A stretch of 64,000 nt of DNA from Flavobacterium sp. NG2 (GTDB lineage Bacteria > Bacteroidota > Bacteroidia > Flavobacteriales > Flavobacteriaceae), in the NCBI RefSeq assembly GCF_034119845.1, contig NZ_CP139420.1, positions 2,730,001 to 2,794,000 of the forward strand, read 5' to 3'. Shown here piece after piece: positions 26,950-36,235 of this stretch. Positions within the stretch are counted from its first letter, which is position 1, and the number at the start of each line of letters is the position of its first letter. The translations under genes and the position numbers were made by a program. The notes under the pieces were generated by a model that made no database searches, was not told the origin of the DNA, and saw nothing but the letters and a program-made list of their open reading frames with translations.

Positions 26950-27597
26950 TCAAAATAAAGCAATTAACTCCATAGGATAATTAAGAATTTGTTGAGCACC
27001 ATCAGCAAGTAATTCCTCTTTGGTTCTATAGCCCCAAATCACTCCAACGGCATACATATTGGCATTGGTAGCTGTGAGCATATCAATGTCAGAATCACCT
27101 ACAAATAAGGTTTCTTCAGGTTTGATGTTCCAATTTTCACTTATTTCAATGGCTTTTGAAGGGTTTGGTTTTTTTTGAGCTTCTGTTGTTAAGCCTAAAA
27201 TAGGGTCGAAATAGTTGGGAAAAATGGTATTTGAGACTTCTTTGGTTAGGTCGTCCGCTTTGTTAGAGAAAACGCTAATTGGGATGTTGCGTGATTTTAA
27301 TTCAGCTAACAATTCAAAAATTCCGTCATAAGCATTTGTTTTATGGGTACAGTTTTGACGGTATACTGTAATCATTCTATCATAACAGTCTTGAATGTCT
27401 GTTTCGCTATTGTTTGTTATAGGTAGTGCTTTACTAACCAAATTGCGAAGACCACTTCCTATAAAATATTGATACGTATCATAGGTATGAGTTGGGTATT
27501 GAAGTTCTTGAAGAACGGTATTCATAGCGTCTGAAATGTCTTCTAATGAGTTTACTAGTGTGCCGTCTAAATCAAAAATTACGCCTTTAAATTTCAT
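26950..27597 (-). CDS. HAD-superfamily hydrolase, phosphoglycolate-phosphatase-like
   Basis: I start at MKFKGVIFDLDGTL (215 residues), since the HAD motif I must be N-terminal. Motifs: FDLDGTLVNS (catalytic Asp pair), VFSNKADD (motif II), KKPNPSKA with Lys (motif III) and VGDSDIDMLTA (motif IV). A helical cap lies between motifs I and II (SGLRNLVSKALP). This matches the Gph/pyrophosphatase subfamily; the natural substrate is unknown. It ends the leftward run started by the P-type ATPase and YdeI-like genes. Confidence 0.88.
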   Translation of the reverse strand: MKFKGVIFDLDGTLVNSLEDISDAMNTVLQELQYPTHTYDTYQYFIGSGLRNLVSKALPITNNSETDIQDCYDRMITVYRQNCTHKTNAYDGIFELLAELKSRNIPISVFSNKADDLTKEVSNTIFPNYFDPILGLTTEAQKKPNPSKAIEISENWNIKPEETLFVGDSDIDMLTATNANMYAVGVIWGYRTKEELLADGAQQILNYPMELIALF

Positions 27598-27639
27598 ATT
27601 TTGTTTTAAGCCCAAAGATAGGGAGTTTGCCGGAGTGAT

Positions 27640-28221
27640 TCAATCTTTTAAACCTTTTCCGTTCAAAATAGTGGGAATGCATTTTTCTATTCTTGATTCA
27701 CGAGTTTTGGATTGTTTGGCTTGTGAAAAGAATAGTAAATAGCCTCTTTGTCGACCTGGTGTTAAGGATTCAAAAGCTTTTTTTAAATCTGAATTAGTCT
27801 CCAACGCTTTTTTGAACTCGTCTGGCATCTCAAATGCTGAAGTGGGTTTTAATTTGACTTCTAAACCTGCTTTTTCAATTTCAATGGCTTGGTAAATATA
27901 GGTTTTGATAACGGATTCTAAATCGATGATTTGTTGTGAGTTTGTAAACCGAATTTGGCGTGCTGCTTGCACATTTTCTGTTTGTTGTACTAGAATGTCA
28001 TTAGTATCTTTTAATAAAACACCTTTATGGAACAGTAAAGCACAATATTCTTTGAAGTTGTGAATTAAGACTACATTTTTTTCTTGGAAAGTATAGCAGG
28101 GATGCATCCATTTGTATGTTTCGGTCAATCCGCAATCAAGACAGATTTTCCTTAGTAGGCTCATTTCTTCATTCCATTTTTTGGCTCTGGCCAAAAAACG
28201 ATCCACAAGTTTAGAATTCAT
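27640..28221 (-). CDS. YdeI/OmpD-associated family protein
   Basis: A 193-residue soluble protein. The N-terminal two-thirds match DUF1801 (MHPCYTFQEKNVVLIHNFKE, LLFHKGVLLKD). The C-terminal OmdA-like part shows PDEFKKALETN, SLTPGRQRGYLLFFSQAK and RIEKCIPTIL. Family members have been tied to antimicrobial peptide or envelope stress in other bacteria, but no mechanism is known. It lies 10 bp after the P-type ATPase gene and is probably co-transcribed. Confidence 0.82.
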   Translation of the reverse strand: MNSKLVDRFLARAKKWNEEMSLLRKICLDCGLTETYKWMHPCYTFQEKNVVLIHNFKEYCALLFHKGVLLKDTNDILVQQTENVQAARQIRFTNSQQIIDLESVIKTYIYQAIEIEKAGLEVKLKPTSAFEMPDEFKKALETNSDLKKAFESLTPGRQRGYLLFFSQAKQSKTRESRIEKCIPTILNGKGLKD

Positions 28222-28231
28222 AGTATTGCTG

Positions 28232-30151
28232 TTAAATATTGGTTTTGGGATTTAAAGTAACATAATTATTTTCAAACTTCATTAAGTGCAAACTGGTCAA
28301 AATTACAATTAGTGTTACACCAACATCAGCGGCGATGGCAAAAACTAGATTGCTATAGCCCATAAAAGCAAGTGTGATGAATAGCAATTTTACTACGATT
28401 GCTCCAATAGTGTTGTATTTTATTCTACGTAATGTTTTTTTACTTAAGCGAATGAAAAACGGAATTAGTGAGAGATTGTCGTTCATCAAAGCTATGTTTG
28501 CGGTTTCAATGGCGGTGTCACTTCCTGCAGCTCCCATGGCTATGCCTACGGTACTTTGTGCAAGTGCAGGGGCATCGTTTATACCATCGCCTACCATGGC
28601 TACATATTTATACTGATGTAAAAGTTCTTTGATTTTGTCGGCTTTGTTTTCTGGTAATAAACCACCAAATATTTTTTTGATTCCTACTTTTTTGGCGACA
28701 TATTTTGCTGCGTTTTCATGGTCGCCAGTGAGCATTACAGGTTCAATATTTAAAGCTTCTAATTCTTCAAGTGCGATTTGGCTGTCGGGTTTTATTTCGT
28801 CCATTAACCCTATAATTCCAGCTACACCATTTCCAAAACTTACTACTACGCTTGTTTTTCCTTCAGCAGATAATTGTGCTACAATTTGCTCTGCTTCTTC
28901 ATCAACAGTTTGATGTTCTTTTATAAAATCTAATTTGCCTACATAAATTGTTTCATCTTCACAGACTAAGCATTTTGCTGTTGCACCTTTGCCTAGTATA
29001 CTTTTAAAGGCTTCGGCTTTATGGGGTTGAAAGCCTTCTTTTATACTAGCATCGACTATGGCTTGGGCTAAAGGATGTTCAGAAAATATTTCGGCTCCTG
29101 CTGTACAAGCCAATAGTTCTTCCCGGTTAGTTCCATGGAGTGTAAATACGTCAGATACGATGGGTGTTCCGTAAGTGATGGTTCGTGTCTTGTCTAATGC
29201 AATTGCTTTTATTGAAGCCATTGCCTCAATGTATTTCCCGCCTTTTACTAATACTCCCTTTGCCGTGGCGTTTCCGATAGCTGCATATATGGCGACGGGC
29301 GTCGATATGACTAAGGCACAGGGACATGCGATTACTAAAAGTGTAATGGCTTGCAATAACCAAATTTCGGCCTCTAAATGCAATACAAAGACGGGAATTA
29401 CAAAAACTAAAACTGCCATCGCAATAATCGTGGGCGTGTAAAATTTTGAAAATTTTTCAATGAATTTTTGGGTTTCGGATTTGTTGGCTGAGGCTTCAAA
29501 AGTTAAGCGAATAATTTTTGAGAAAGTGGTATCAACAGAAAGTTTTGTCGTTTTAATTTCTATGTAGCCTTCTTTATTTAGTGTTCCTGCAAATAAGTTG
29601 TCACCTTTGTGTTTGTCTTTTGGGATAGGTTCGCCTGTAATTGCTGATTCATCCACAGTCGTTTCTCCTGAGATGATTTCGCCGTCAAGCGGAATCATTT
29701 CACCAGGTTTGACCTGTATGATTGCGCCAACTGCAATTTTATCGATGGGAATAGTTTTATTTTCTGTTTTTACAAATGCGGTTTTCGGTGCTTTGCTTAC
29801 TAATTCATCTAAGGCAGATTTTGAGTTTTCAATACCAATATCTTCTAAGCGTTCACCTAGTACATAAAGTACGATGACTACCGCAGCTTCGGGGTATTCA
29901 CCTAAATAGAATGCTCCAATAACAGCAATGGTCATTAGTAAATTAATACTGCTGAATTTGAGCTTGAAGATTGCCTGTAATCCTTTCAATAAAACGGTAT
30001 AGCCAATGCCAAGAATAAAAGCTGCAAAAACAAAAGGGGCATATGGCATTGGGATATGGATACCAATGAGTGATAAAATTTCTAAAGCAACTACAATGGT
30101 AACCGCGGAAAGAAGTAGGGTGAATTTTTTATCGTTGATTGGTAATTTCAT
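28232..30151 (-). CDS. Heavy-metal P-type ATPase (Zn/Cd/Co class) with DKTRT motif
   Basis: A 639-residue P1B pump. Motifs: actuator TGEP (SAITGEPIPKDK), the metal-binding CPC (VIACPCALVIS), the HP motif SEHPLAQAI, and the hinge GDGINDAPALA. No N-terminal heavy-metal-associated domain is present. The phosphorylation motif reads DKTRT (ALDKTRTITYG) instead of DKTGT; the Asp itself is intact. The C-terminal helices and the CPC point to a Zn2+/Cd2+/Co2+ exporter, not a copper pump. No metal regulator is adjacent. Confidence 0.9.
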   Translation of the reverse strand: MKLPINDKKFTLLLSAVTIVVALEILSLIGIHIPMPYAPFVFAAFILGIGYTVLLKGLQAIFKLKFSSINLLMTIAVIGAFYLGEYPEAAVVIVLYVLGERLEDIGIENSKSALDELVSKAPKTAFVKTENKTIPIDKIAVGAIIQVKPGEMIPLDGEIISGETTVDESAITGEPIPKDKHKGDNLFAGTLNKEGYIEIKTTKLSVDTTFSKIIRLTFEASANKSETQKFIEKFSKFYTPTIIAMAVLVFVIPVFVLHLEAEIWLLQAITLLVIACPCALVISTPVAIYAAIGNATAKGVLVKGGKYIEAMASIKAIALDKTRTITYGTPIVSDVFTLHGTNREELLACTAGAEIFSEHPLAQAIVDASIKEGFQPHKAEAFKSILGKGATAKCLVCEDETIYVGKLDFIKEHQTVDEEAEQIVAQLSAEGKTSVVVSFGNGVAGIIGLMDEIKPDSQIALEELEALNIEPVMLTGDHENAAKYVAKKVGIKKIFGGLLPENKADKIKELLHQYKYVAMVGDGINDAPALAQSTVGIAMGAAGSDTAIETANIALMNDNLSLIPFFIRLSKKTLRRIKYNTIGAIVVKLLFITLAFMGYSNLVFAIAADVGVTLIVILTSLHLMKFENNYVTLNPKTNI

Positions 30152-30518
30152 ATTTTTAAATATTTTCGACTACTATTAATGCTTTTGTTGATGCCTACTA
30201 AGGAGTTAACCGGTCGTATTTATCAATAGTGTGATTTTAGGTAATTAGGCGTTTTCAAAAACTATTATTTTGATCTAAACAAAATACGATAATTCTGTGG
30301 TGTTTGCAAATGGAGTATTAGTAAAAGGAGAGAGGCAGGCTTGTGTAAACCTGTGGCCAGTTTTATATTTTATGGAAAATATTTTAAGGCTTTGTGGGAT
30401 GCATATGAAGGTTCTCGATTACTCATTTGATTCAGACCGTCCCGAGGTTACAGATAGAAAATACAAAAAAAATTAGAATTGATGTTTTGTATACTATACA
30501 GAGTGTTAACAAGTGGTT
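30152..30518. other. Gene-free stretch without recognised features
   Basis: A 367-bp gap between the start of the metal pump and the end of the DUF808 gene. No ORF, strong hairpin, known repeat of this window or TAnnTTTG box was found. A segment near 30400-30450 is less AT-rich than the rest, and could be the worn remnant of a gene. Confidence 0.4.
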
Positions 30519-31388
30519 TTAGTGTTTTTTAAATAGTTTTTTTACCAAATTCACTAATCCTAAAGCAATCAGACCAATGACCAATCCAATACAAAATTCA
30601 ACAAGAATAGCTGGAAATTGTGTAGCAAAATGATGTAAAAAAGGAAGGTTATGTACAAAGATTCCTCCAGCGACTAATAGCAAAGCTATAGTACCTATAA
30701 CACTCAAACTTTTGATTACTTTAGGTAGGGCTTGTATCAGTATATTACCGATGGTTTTTGACAAACTATTCTTTTTGTCACTCATGGCGATCAGTTTTAA
30801 ACCCATTTCATCCATTCGGACAATTAAAGCTACAATACCATAAACACCTACGGTTGCCAATATTGCAATTAATGAAACTACAGCAATTTGTGTAGCGATA
30901 GGTTTTTCTAATACAGTTCCAAGTGCTATTATAATAATCTCTACCGATAAAATAAAATCAGTTACAATTGCCGATTTGATTTTATCTTTTTCAATATTCA
31001 GTACTTCAGCTTCAGTGAGGTTTTGTGTAATTGCTATTTTGTTAACGTGCTGATGAGGAAACAGATATTCATAAATTTTTTCAGCTCCTTCATAGGCGAG
31101 ATAAAGTCCGCCGAGTACTAAAATAATAATGATAGCTAAGGGTAGAAAAGCACTTAGCAGAAAAGCGATAGGTAAAATAATTATTTTATTAAACATCGAA
31201 CCTTTTGTAATTGCCCATAATACGGGAATCTCTCTTGATGAAATAAAGCCAGAAGCTTTTTCGGCATTTACAGCCAAATCATCGCCTAATATTCCTGCTG
31301 TTTTTTTGGCTGCTACTTTACTCATTACGGCAACATCATCCATAATTGCTGCGATATCATCTAATAATGCAAATAAACCTGAAGCCAT
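30519..31388 (-). CDS. DUF808 (YedI-like) membrane protein
   Basis: A 289-residue membrane protein that starts with MASGLFALLDDIAAIMDDVA and shows the family's LAVNAEKASGF and DFILSVEIIIIALGTV segments, plus about six hydrophobic helices. DUF808 proteins are widespread in bacteria with no proven function. The ATG is immediately preceded by AT-rich sequence and the nested palindromic repeat begins 30 bp upstream. Confidence 0.85.
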   Translation of the reverse strand: MASGLFALLDDIAAIMDDVAVMSKVAAKKTAGILGDDLAVNAEKASGFISSREIPVLWAITKGSMFNKIIILPIAFLLSAFLPLAIIIILVLGGLYLAYEGAEKIYEYLFPHQHVNKIAITQNLTEAEVLNIEKDKIKSAIVTDFILSVEIIIIALGTVLEKPIATQIAVVSLIAILATVGVYGIVALIVRMDEMGLKLIAMSDKKNSLSKTIGNILIQALPKVIKSLSVIGTIALLLVAGGIFVHNLPFLHHFATQFPAILVEFCIGLVIGLIALGLVNLVKKLFKKH

Positions 31389-31418
31389 AATTGAATTTTT
31401 ATTTTAAATGTTTACTAC

Positions 31419-31640
31419 TTGGGTGCAATTAATTAAATACGTCAGTTTGAGTGTTTTTAGTGGAGAGAAACGGAACAAAACTTCTCGATACGTTTCGCCC
31501 TCGAAGTGACGTGTATTGAGAACCGTTTTTACTGCTATTTTTCTTGTTCTCGATACAAATTTTTTGCAAAAGCTATTGGCATTTTCTGAAAATACACTCG
31601 AACTAACGAAAAATTATCTACAAAAACTAGTTACACCCAA
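31419..31640. repeat. Nested palindromic element, copy 1
   Basis: The 300-bp gap upstream of the DUF808 gene is filled by this element. It begins TTGGGTGCAATTAATT and ends with the near-complement AACTAGTTACACCCAA. Inside are a second inverted pair (CGTCAGTTTGAGTG and CACTCGAACTAACG) and a third (ATTGAGAAC and GTTCTCGAT). A copy with better-preserved arms lies at 52252-52459. No gene is inside. Confidence 0.8.
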
Positions 31641-31688
31641 CGACTTAAATAGTTGGATTTTATATTTACAAATCTAATACTTTTTGTT

Positions 31689-32288
31689 TTATATCGTTTC
31701 AATGACATTTTCATGTAATCTCCTTGATTTTGGTGTGAGTTCAATTCGGTTGAAATCATTTTCTGCAGCATAACCGACAGCTAATGCAAATAACGGTTTG
31801 TATGCCGTCATGTTTAGAATAGCTCTGTATTTTTCAGACTCTATACCTTCCATAGGTGTAGAATCTAGTCCTAAAGTAGCACTGGCAGTCAACGCTACTC
31901 CTAAGGAGATATACACTTGGTTTGAAAGCCATGTTTTTAAATCTGATTCAGGCGTATTGGCTTTGATTTGGTTGTACCAATCTCTTCTAGCTTGGGGTAA
32001 TTCGTTGTCAACTACTTTTTGAAATGCATCTAGATCATCGGCTACGCTAAAAACAACTAATAGTGGAGCTTGATTCACTCTCTCTTGATTATGCATGGAA
32101 ACAGAAGCTAGTTTTGCTTTCACTTCTGGATTTTGTATAAAAGTAAACTTCCAAGGTTGAATATTAATAGAAGAAGGAGTGAGGCGTAAAACTTCTTTCA
32201 AAATCTCAATTTTATCTTCAGAAATAGCTTTATTAGTATTGTATGATTTGGCAGTATATCTTTTTTGTATTAGTTCTAAAATATTCAT
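31689..32288 (-). CDS. NfsB-like NAD(P)H-dependent nitroreductase/oxidoreductase
   Basis: I start at MNILELIQKRYTAKSYN (199 residues); the longer ORF only adds a basic hydrophobic lead. FMN-binding features are KRYTAKSYN, LTPSSINIQPWKF and the C-terminal GLDSTPMEGIESEK and FALAVGYAAEND regions. The family reduces nitro-aromatics, quinones or flavins with NAD(P)H. Monocistronic, with the palindromic repeat after its stop. Confidence 0.88.
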   Translation of the reverse strand: MNILELIQKRYTAKSYNTNKAISEDKIEILKEVLRLTPSSINIQPWKFTFIQNPEVKAKLASVSMHNQERVNQAPLLVVFSVADDLDAFQKVVDNELPQARRDWYNQIKANTPESDLKTWLSNQVYISLGVALTASATLGLDSTPMEGIESEKYRAILNMTAYKPLFALAVGYAAENDFNRIELTPKSRRLHENVIETI

Positions 32289-32413
32289 GTTCCTTTTTTT
32301 TATTTTTAGTAGATACAAAGTTAAAAGAAAGACAGCACACTCGATTTCGAACAATAATTATTTTTAAAAAAATACTTCAGAGAACGGGTTATGCAGAATG
32401 ACTAGTAAATCAG

Positions 32414-33211
32414 TTACCACCAAACAATAAAAAACTCTATGTAGGTTCCTTGCTGTTGTTGCCAGCATAATGGAGCTTGTTTTTCCTGCATAGAAGTTCT
32501 TAGCTGCTCTTTGATAGTATTGAAATCATGCCAAATCTCATTTTCGGAAGGATCAATTCCCCAAGCAGTTTTTGAAGGTAAGTAGTATCGTTTATCAGGA
32601 CTATCAAGCCTTATAAATGTTTCTAAATTCAAATAATATCCTTTGATGGCTTTTTGGTAGACCGAATCTAGTTTTTGTTTAAAATCATAAGGAACGAATA
32701 GAGAAACCAGTAAACATAAGGCTTGGGAAACCTGTGAAATGCCAATGTTTTGAAGTTGTGAAACAGTACAAGGGTTATATAACAAAGGAAATTGTTTAGT
32801 CCTTAATTTGCCTAATTTTTCAATTAAAGAATCATTTCTGTTAGGGCCAATCCAGTTATGAGTTGCTTCGGTAGAAATGCTAGGATCAAATAAATAGAAT
32901 TTATAAGCCAACTCTAAATGAATCAATTGTTTTTCCTTTATGTCTTCAATGATAAAATCAATTTCGCCTATGGTTTGTTGGTGCTCCAGTATTTGAATAT
33001 TTTCATATACTATCTTGTAATTTAGGGATGATTGAATCAAATGCGAAACTATTCTTTCAGCTAAATGTCCCAACCGAATGTTGGTAGGAAGTTGAAAATC
33101 CAACTCTTTTGGAATCTGTAAATGAGATAAATCAAATGTTGGAAAGCCCGTAACGCTACTGTCTAAACTTTCCGTATTTAAAATGGATGTTATTCTTGAT
33201 TTGGTGTTCAT
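32414..33211 (-). CDS. DUF1853 family protein
   Basis: A 265-residue soluble protein beginning MNTKSRITSIL. It shows GEIDFIIEDIKEKQLIHLELAYKFYL, a nuclease-like strand arrangement, and 'THNWIGPNRNDSLIEKLGKL', all typical of DUF1853. Function unknown. I rejected a start 177 bp earlier: that stretch overlaps the structured RNA-like repeat. Confidence 0.78.
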   Translation of the reverse strand: MNTKSRITSILNTESLDSSVTGFPTFDLSHLQIPKELDFQLPTNIRLGHLAERIVSHLIQSSLNYKIVYENIQILEHQQTIGEIDFIIEDIKEKQLIHLELAYKFYLFDPSISTEATHNWIGPNRNDSLIEKLGKLRTKQFPLLYNPCTVSQLQNIGISQVSQALCLLVSLFVPYDFKQKLDSVYQKAIKGYYLNLETFIRLDSPDKRYYLPSKTAWGIDPSENEIWHDFNTIKEQLRTSMQEKQAPLCWQQQQGTYIEFFIVWW

Positions 33212-33272
33212 TTGATTGCGAATTACTGTTTGATGAAGATAGTACAATTTATGAAAATAACGGTTTAATTTT

Positions 33273-33369
33273 AGCCCTGATCGAGCCGATATCCTCGTGC
33301 AGCGGAGCGGAACGAGATAAAGGCGAGAGCAGGAGAGAAGTCTATTGTGGAAATAGGTGGTTTTGCTCC
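33273..33369 (+). ncRNA. Structured RNA-like repeat, copy 2
   Basis: Starts AGCCCTGATCGAGCCGATAT, continues with a variable hairpin (TCGTGCAGCG...), then the shared core AGATAAAGGCGAGAGCAGGA and ends TTTTGCTCC. The core is identical to copy 1 over about 20 bases. It lies between the DUF1853 start and the clpB end, beside a terminator on the opposite strand. Confidence 0.5.
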
Positions 33370-33399
33370 AAAAAAAAACACTAGCCATTCGACTAGTGT
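33370..33399 (-). terminator. Intrinsic terminator downstream of clpB
   Basis: Minus strand: ACACTAG / CTAGTGT arms (7 bp, extended by A/T pairs) with an 8-nt loop, followed by T9. The partial palindromic repeat lies between it and the clpB stop. Confidence 0.7.
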
Positions 33400-33406
33400 T
33401 TTAGGG

Positions 33407-33469
33407 GTTCTCGATACAAATTTTATAAAAAAGCTATTCACATTTTTTAAAAATTCACTCGAACTGACG
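33407..33469. repeat. Right half of the nested palindromic element (copy 3, truncated)
   Basis: Contains TTCTCGATACAAATTTTATA, an AAGCTATTCACATTTTTT segment and CACTCGAACTGACG, matching the right half of the elements at 31419-31640 and 52252-52459. The left half and outer end are missing. It lies 8 bp after the clpB stop. Confidence 0.7.
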
Positions 33470-33476
33470 TTGTTGT

Positions 33477-36083
33477 TTAATTGTTTGACTCACTTTGGTT
33501 TCTAAATACCAATTGACCGTCAAAGCAATCCAGCAGAATGATGCTCTCTGTAGCAATTTTACCACTTAAAATCTCTTTGGAGAGTTTGTTTAATACATCC
33601 TTTTGAATGACTCTTTTTACTGGTCGAGCACCAAATTGTGGGTCGTATCCTTTTTCCGAAAGATAAGCAATGGCTTCGGGTGTGGCGTCGAGCGTAATGT
33701 TTTGCTGTGCCAACATTTTGAATACATTCTTTAATTGTAAGCCAACAATTTCTGAAATATTTTCGGTTGATAAAGGCGTAAACATGACAATTTCATCAAT
33801 ACGGTTCAAAAATTCAGGTCGCACAGTCTGTTTTAGTAAACCGAGGACTTCAATTTTTGCCGCTTCGGTTACAGCCTCGATATTGCCTTTGAGGTTGTCG
33901 AACTTTTCTTGAATGATATGGCTTCCCATGTTTGAAGTCATGATGATAATTGTATTTTTGAAATCGGCCAAACGACCTTTGTTATCCGTTAACCTTCCTT
34001 CATCGAGCACTTGAAGCAAAATGTTGAATGTATCAGGATGCGCTTTTTCAATCTCGTCTAGTAATATTACAGAATATGGTTTTCTTCGCACGGCCTCGGT
34101 CAGCTGTCCACCTTCGTCATAACCTACGTATCCTGGAGGCGCACCGACTAATCGACTCACGCTATGGCGTTCTTGGTACTCACTCATATCGATACGCGTC
34201 ATGGCATTTTCGTCGTCAAATAAGTATTCAGCGAGAGCTTTAGCAAGTTCTGTTTTACCCACACCGGTGGTTCCTAGGAATAAGAAGGTACCCACAGGCT
34301 TTTTCATATCTTGTAAGCCCGCACGAGAACGACGAACCGCATCACTAATCGCCTCGATGGCTTCTTCTTGGCCTACAACACGGTGATGTAATTCTTCTTC
34401 TAGATGCAATAGTTTTTCGCGTTCTCCTTGGAGCATTTTCATTACAGGAATTCCAGTCCATTTGGCCACTACTTCGGCTATGTCTTCACGGGTAACCTCT
34501 TCTTTAATCAAAGAACTTCCACCAGCTTGGTTTTCGGCTAATTCTTTATGTAGTTGCTCTAGTTTTTCTTGAGCTTCTTTGATTTTTCCATAACGAATTT
34601 CGGCTACTTTTCCATAATCTCCATCACGTTCGGCACGTTCTGCCTCATGTTTAAAGTCTTCGATTTGAGTTTTTATAGTCTGAATATTATCGACTACTTC
34701 TTTTTCTGTTTTCCATTTTGAAAAAATCTGGTTGCGTTCTTCTTTGAGGTTTGCCAAATCCATGCCTAGGATTTTGATTTTGCTTTCGTCTTTTTCGCGT
34801 TTGATGGCTTCGATTTCGATTTCGAGCTGCATGATTTTACGGTCTAAAACATCCAATTCTTCGGGTTTTGAATTGATTTCCATTCGGATTTTTGATGCCG
34901 CCTCGTCCATTAAGTCAATCGCCTTATCGGGTAAAAAACGGTTGGTGATATAGCGTTGTGACAATTCAACTGCTGCTATAATAGCATTATCCTTGATTTG
35001 AACTTTATGATGTGTTTCATATTTTTCTTTGATACCACGAAGGATTGAAATAGCGCTTTCAGTATCAGGTTCTTCGATAAACACTTTTTGGAAACGTCTT
35101 TCGAGTGCTTTGTCTTTTTCGAAATATTTTTGGTATTCGTCCAATGTCGTTGCCCCGATGGCACGCAATTCTCCACGAGCTAAGGCTGGTTTCAAAATAT
35201 TAGCCGCATCCATAGCTCCTTCGCCACCACCAGCACCTACCAGTGTGTGTATTTCGTCAATAAAAAGCACGATATCACCTTCGGCAGCTGTTACTTCTTT
35301 TACAACAGATTTTAAACGTTCTTCAAATTCACCTTTGTACTTGGCACCTGCAATCAAGGCTCCCATATCAAGAGAGAAAACTATTTTATCTTTTAAGTTC
35401 TCTGGTACATCTCCATCTACGATACGATGTGCTAATCCTTCAGCAATGGCAGTTTTACCTACACCAGGTTCCCCCACAAGCATAGGGTTGTTTTTAGTAC
35501 GACGGGTAAGAATTTGTAATAGCCTGCGTATTTCTTCATCACGACCAATTACAGGATCGAGTTTGCCTGCTTTGGCCAGCTGATTTAGATTTTTGGCATA
35601 TTTGTTTAATGCATTGTAGGTTTCTTCAGCGGATGCCGAAGTAACACGTTCGCCTTTTCTAAGTTCATCAATAGCGGCTTTTAGTCCTTTTTCGGTTACA
35701 CCTTGGTCTTTTAGGATTTGAGCGACTTTGCTTTTTGAGGCAAAAATAGCAAGAATTAAATGTTCGATAGAAACGTATTCATCGTTCATTTTTTGCGCTA
35801 TATTTTCAGCTTCATTCAATGCAGTTCCAGCTGCTCTCGAAAATTGAATATCACCTCCTGTAACTTTAGGAAAACTAGCAATGGTACTATCCAAAATTTG
35901 TAAAAACATTGGAACATTTACATTGAGTTTTTTCAAAATAAAGGGTGCGACATTTTCATCTACTTCAAAGATTGCTTTAAAGAGATGTTCGTTTTCTATT
36001 TGTTGCTGTCCCACTCGTTGGGTGAGCTGTTGCGAAAGCTGAATAGCTTCCTGCGATTTTATGGTAAATTTATTAATGTTCAT
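33477..36083 (-). CDS. clpB: ATP-dependent disaggregase ClpB
   Basis: An 868-residue AAA+ chaperone that rescues aggregated proteins with DnaK. It has two N-terminal Clp_N repeats (residues 1-145), nucleotide-binding domain 1 with Walker A GEPGVGKT and Walker B VLFIDEIHTLVG, a coiled-coil M domain (about 400-530, 'LDRKIMQLEIEIEAIKREK' region), then domain 2 with GTTGVGKT and VILLDEIEKAHPD. No ClpP-binding loop is evident. Length is normal. No heat-shock operator was seen upstream. Confidence 0.98.
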   Translation of the reverse strand: MNINKFTIKSQEAIQLSQQLTQRVGQQQIENEHLFKAIFEVDENVAPFILKKLNVNVPMFLQILDSTIASFPKVTGGDIQFSRAAGTALNEAENIAQKMNDEYVSIEHLILAIFASKSKVAQILKDQGVTEKGLKAAIDELRKGERVTSASAEETYNALNKYAKNLNQLAKAGKLDPVIGRDEEIRRLLQILTRRTKNNPMLVGEPGVGKTAIAEGLAHRIVDGDVPENLKDKIVFSLDMGALIAGAKYKGEFEERLKSVVKEVTAAEGDIVLFIDEIHTLVGAGGGEGAMDAANILKPALARGELRAIGATTLDEYQKYFEKDKALERRFQKVFIEEPDTESAISILRGIKEKYETHHKVQIKDNAIIAAVELSQRYITNRFLPDKAIDLMDEAASKIRMEINSKPEELDVLDRKIMQLEIEIEAIKREKDESKIKILGMDLANLKEERNQIFSKWKTEKEVVDNIQTIKTQIEDFKHEAERAERDGDYGKVAEIRYGKIKEAQEKLEQLHKELAENQAGGSSLIKEEVTREDIAEVVAKWTGIPVMKMLQGEREKLLHLEEELHHRVVGQEEAIEAISDAVRRSRAGLQDMKKPVGTFLFLGTTGVGKTELAKALAEYLFDDENAMTRIDMSEYQERHSVSRLVGAPPGYVGYDEGGQLTEAVRRKPYSVILLDEIEKAHPDTFNILLQVLDEGRLTDNKGRLADFKNTIIIMTSNMGSHIIQEKFDNLKGNIEAVTEAAKIEVLGLLKQTVRPEFLNRIDEIVMFTPLSTENISEIVGLQLKNVFKMLAQQNITLDATPEAIAYLSEKGYDPQFGARPVKRVIQKDVLNKLSKEILSGKIATESIILLDCFDGQLVFRNQSESNN

Positions 36084-36235
36084 TTTTTATATTTTTTAAA
36101 TGTTTAATTTGAATTAGCTAACTTTGTAAACTAGTGGACAAATTACATTCCATATCAAATTTACAGACAAAACGACGTGAAAAAGATGATTTTTATCAGT
36201 TTTAAGTGTCAAATAGTCATAAAATCCGTCAAAAC

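Noticed and set aside
31441..31640. Possible sRNA or small gene inside the palindromic element
   Set aside because: No promoter box or coding potential; the inverted-repeat structure explains the sequence.
33212..33388. Longer N-terminus for the DUF1853 protein
   Set aside because: The added stretch is cysteine/arginine-rich and not family-like, and it covers the structured RNA-like repeat and its neighbouring terminator.
35029..35583. 184-aa open frame on the plus strand inside clpB
   Set aside because: It lies wholly antisense to the clpB coding region, is a codon-usage shadow with no family pattern and has no promoter box.
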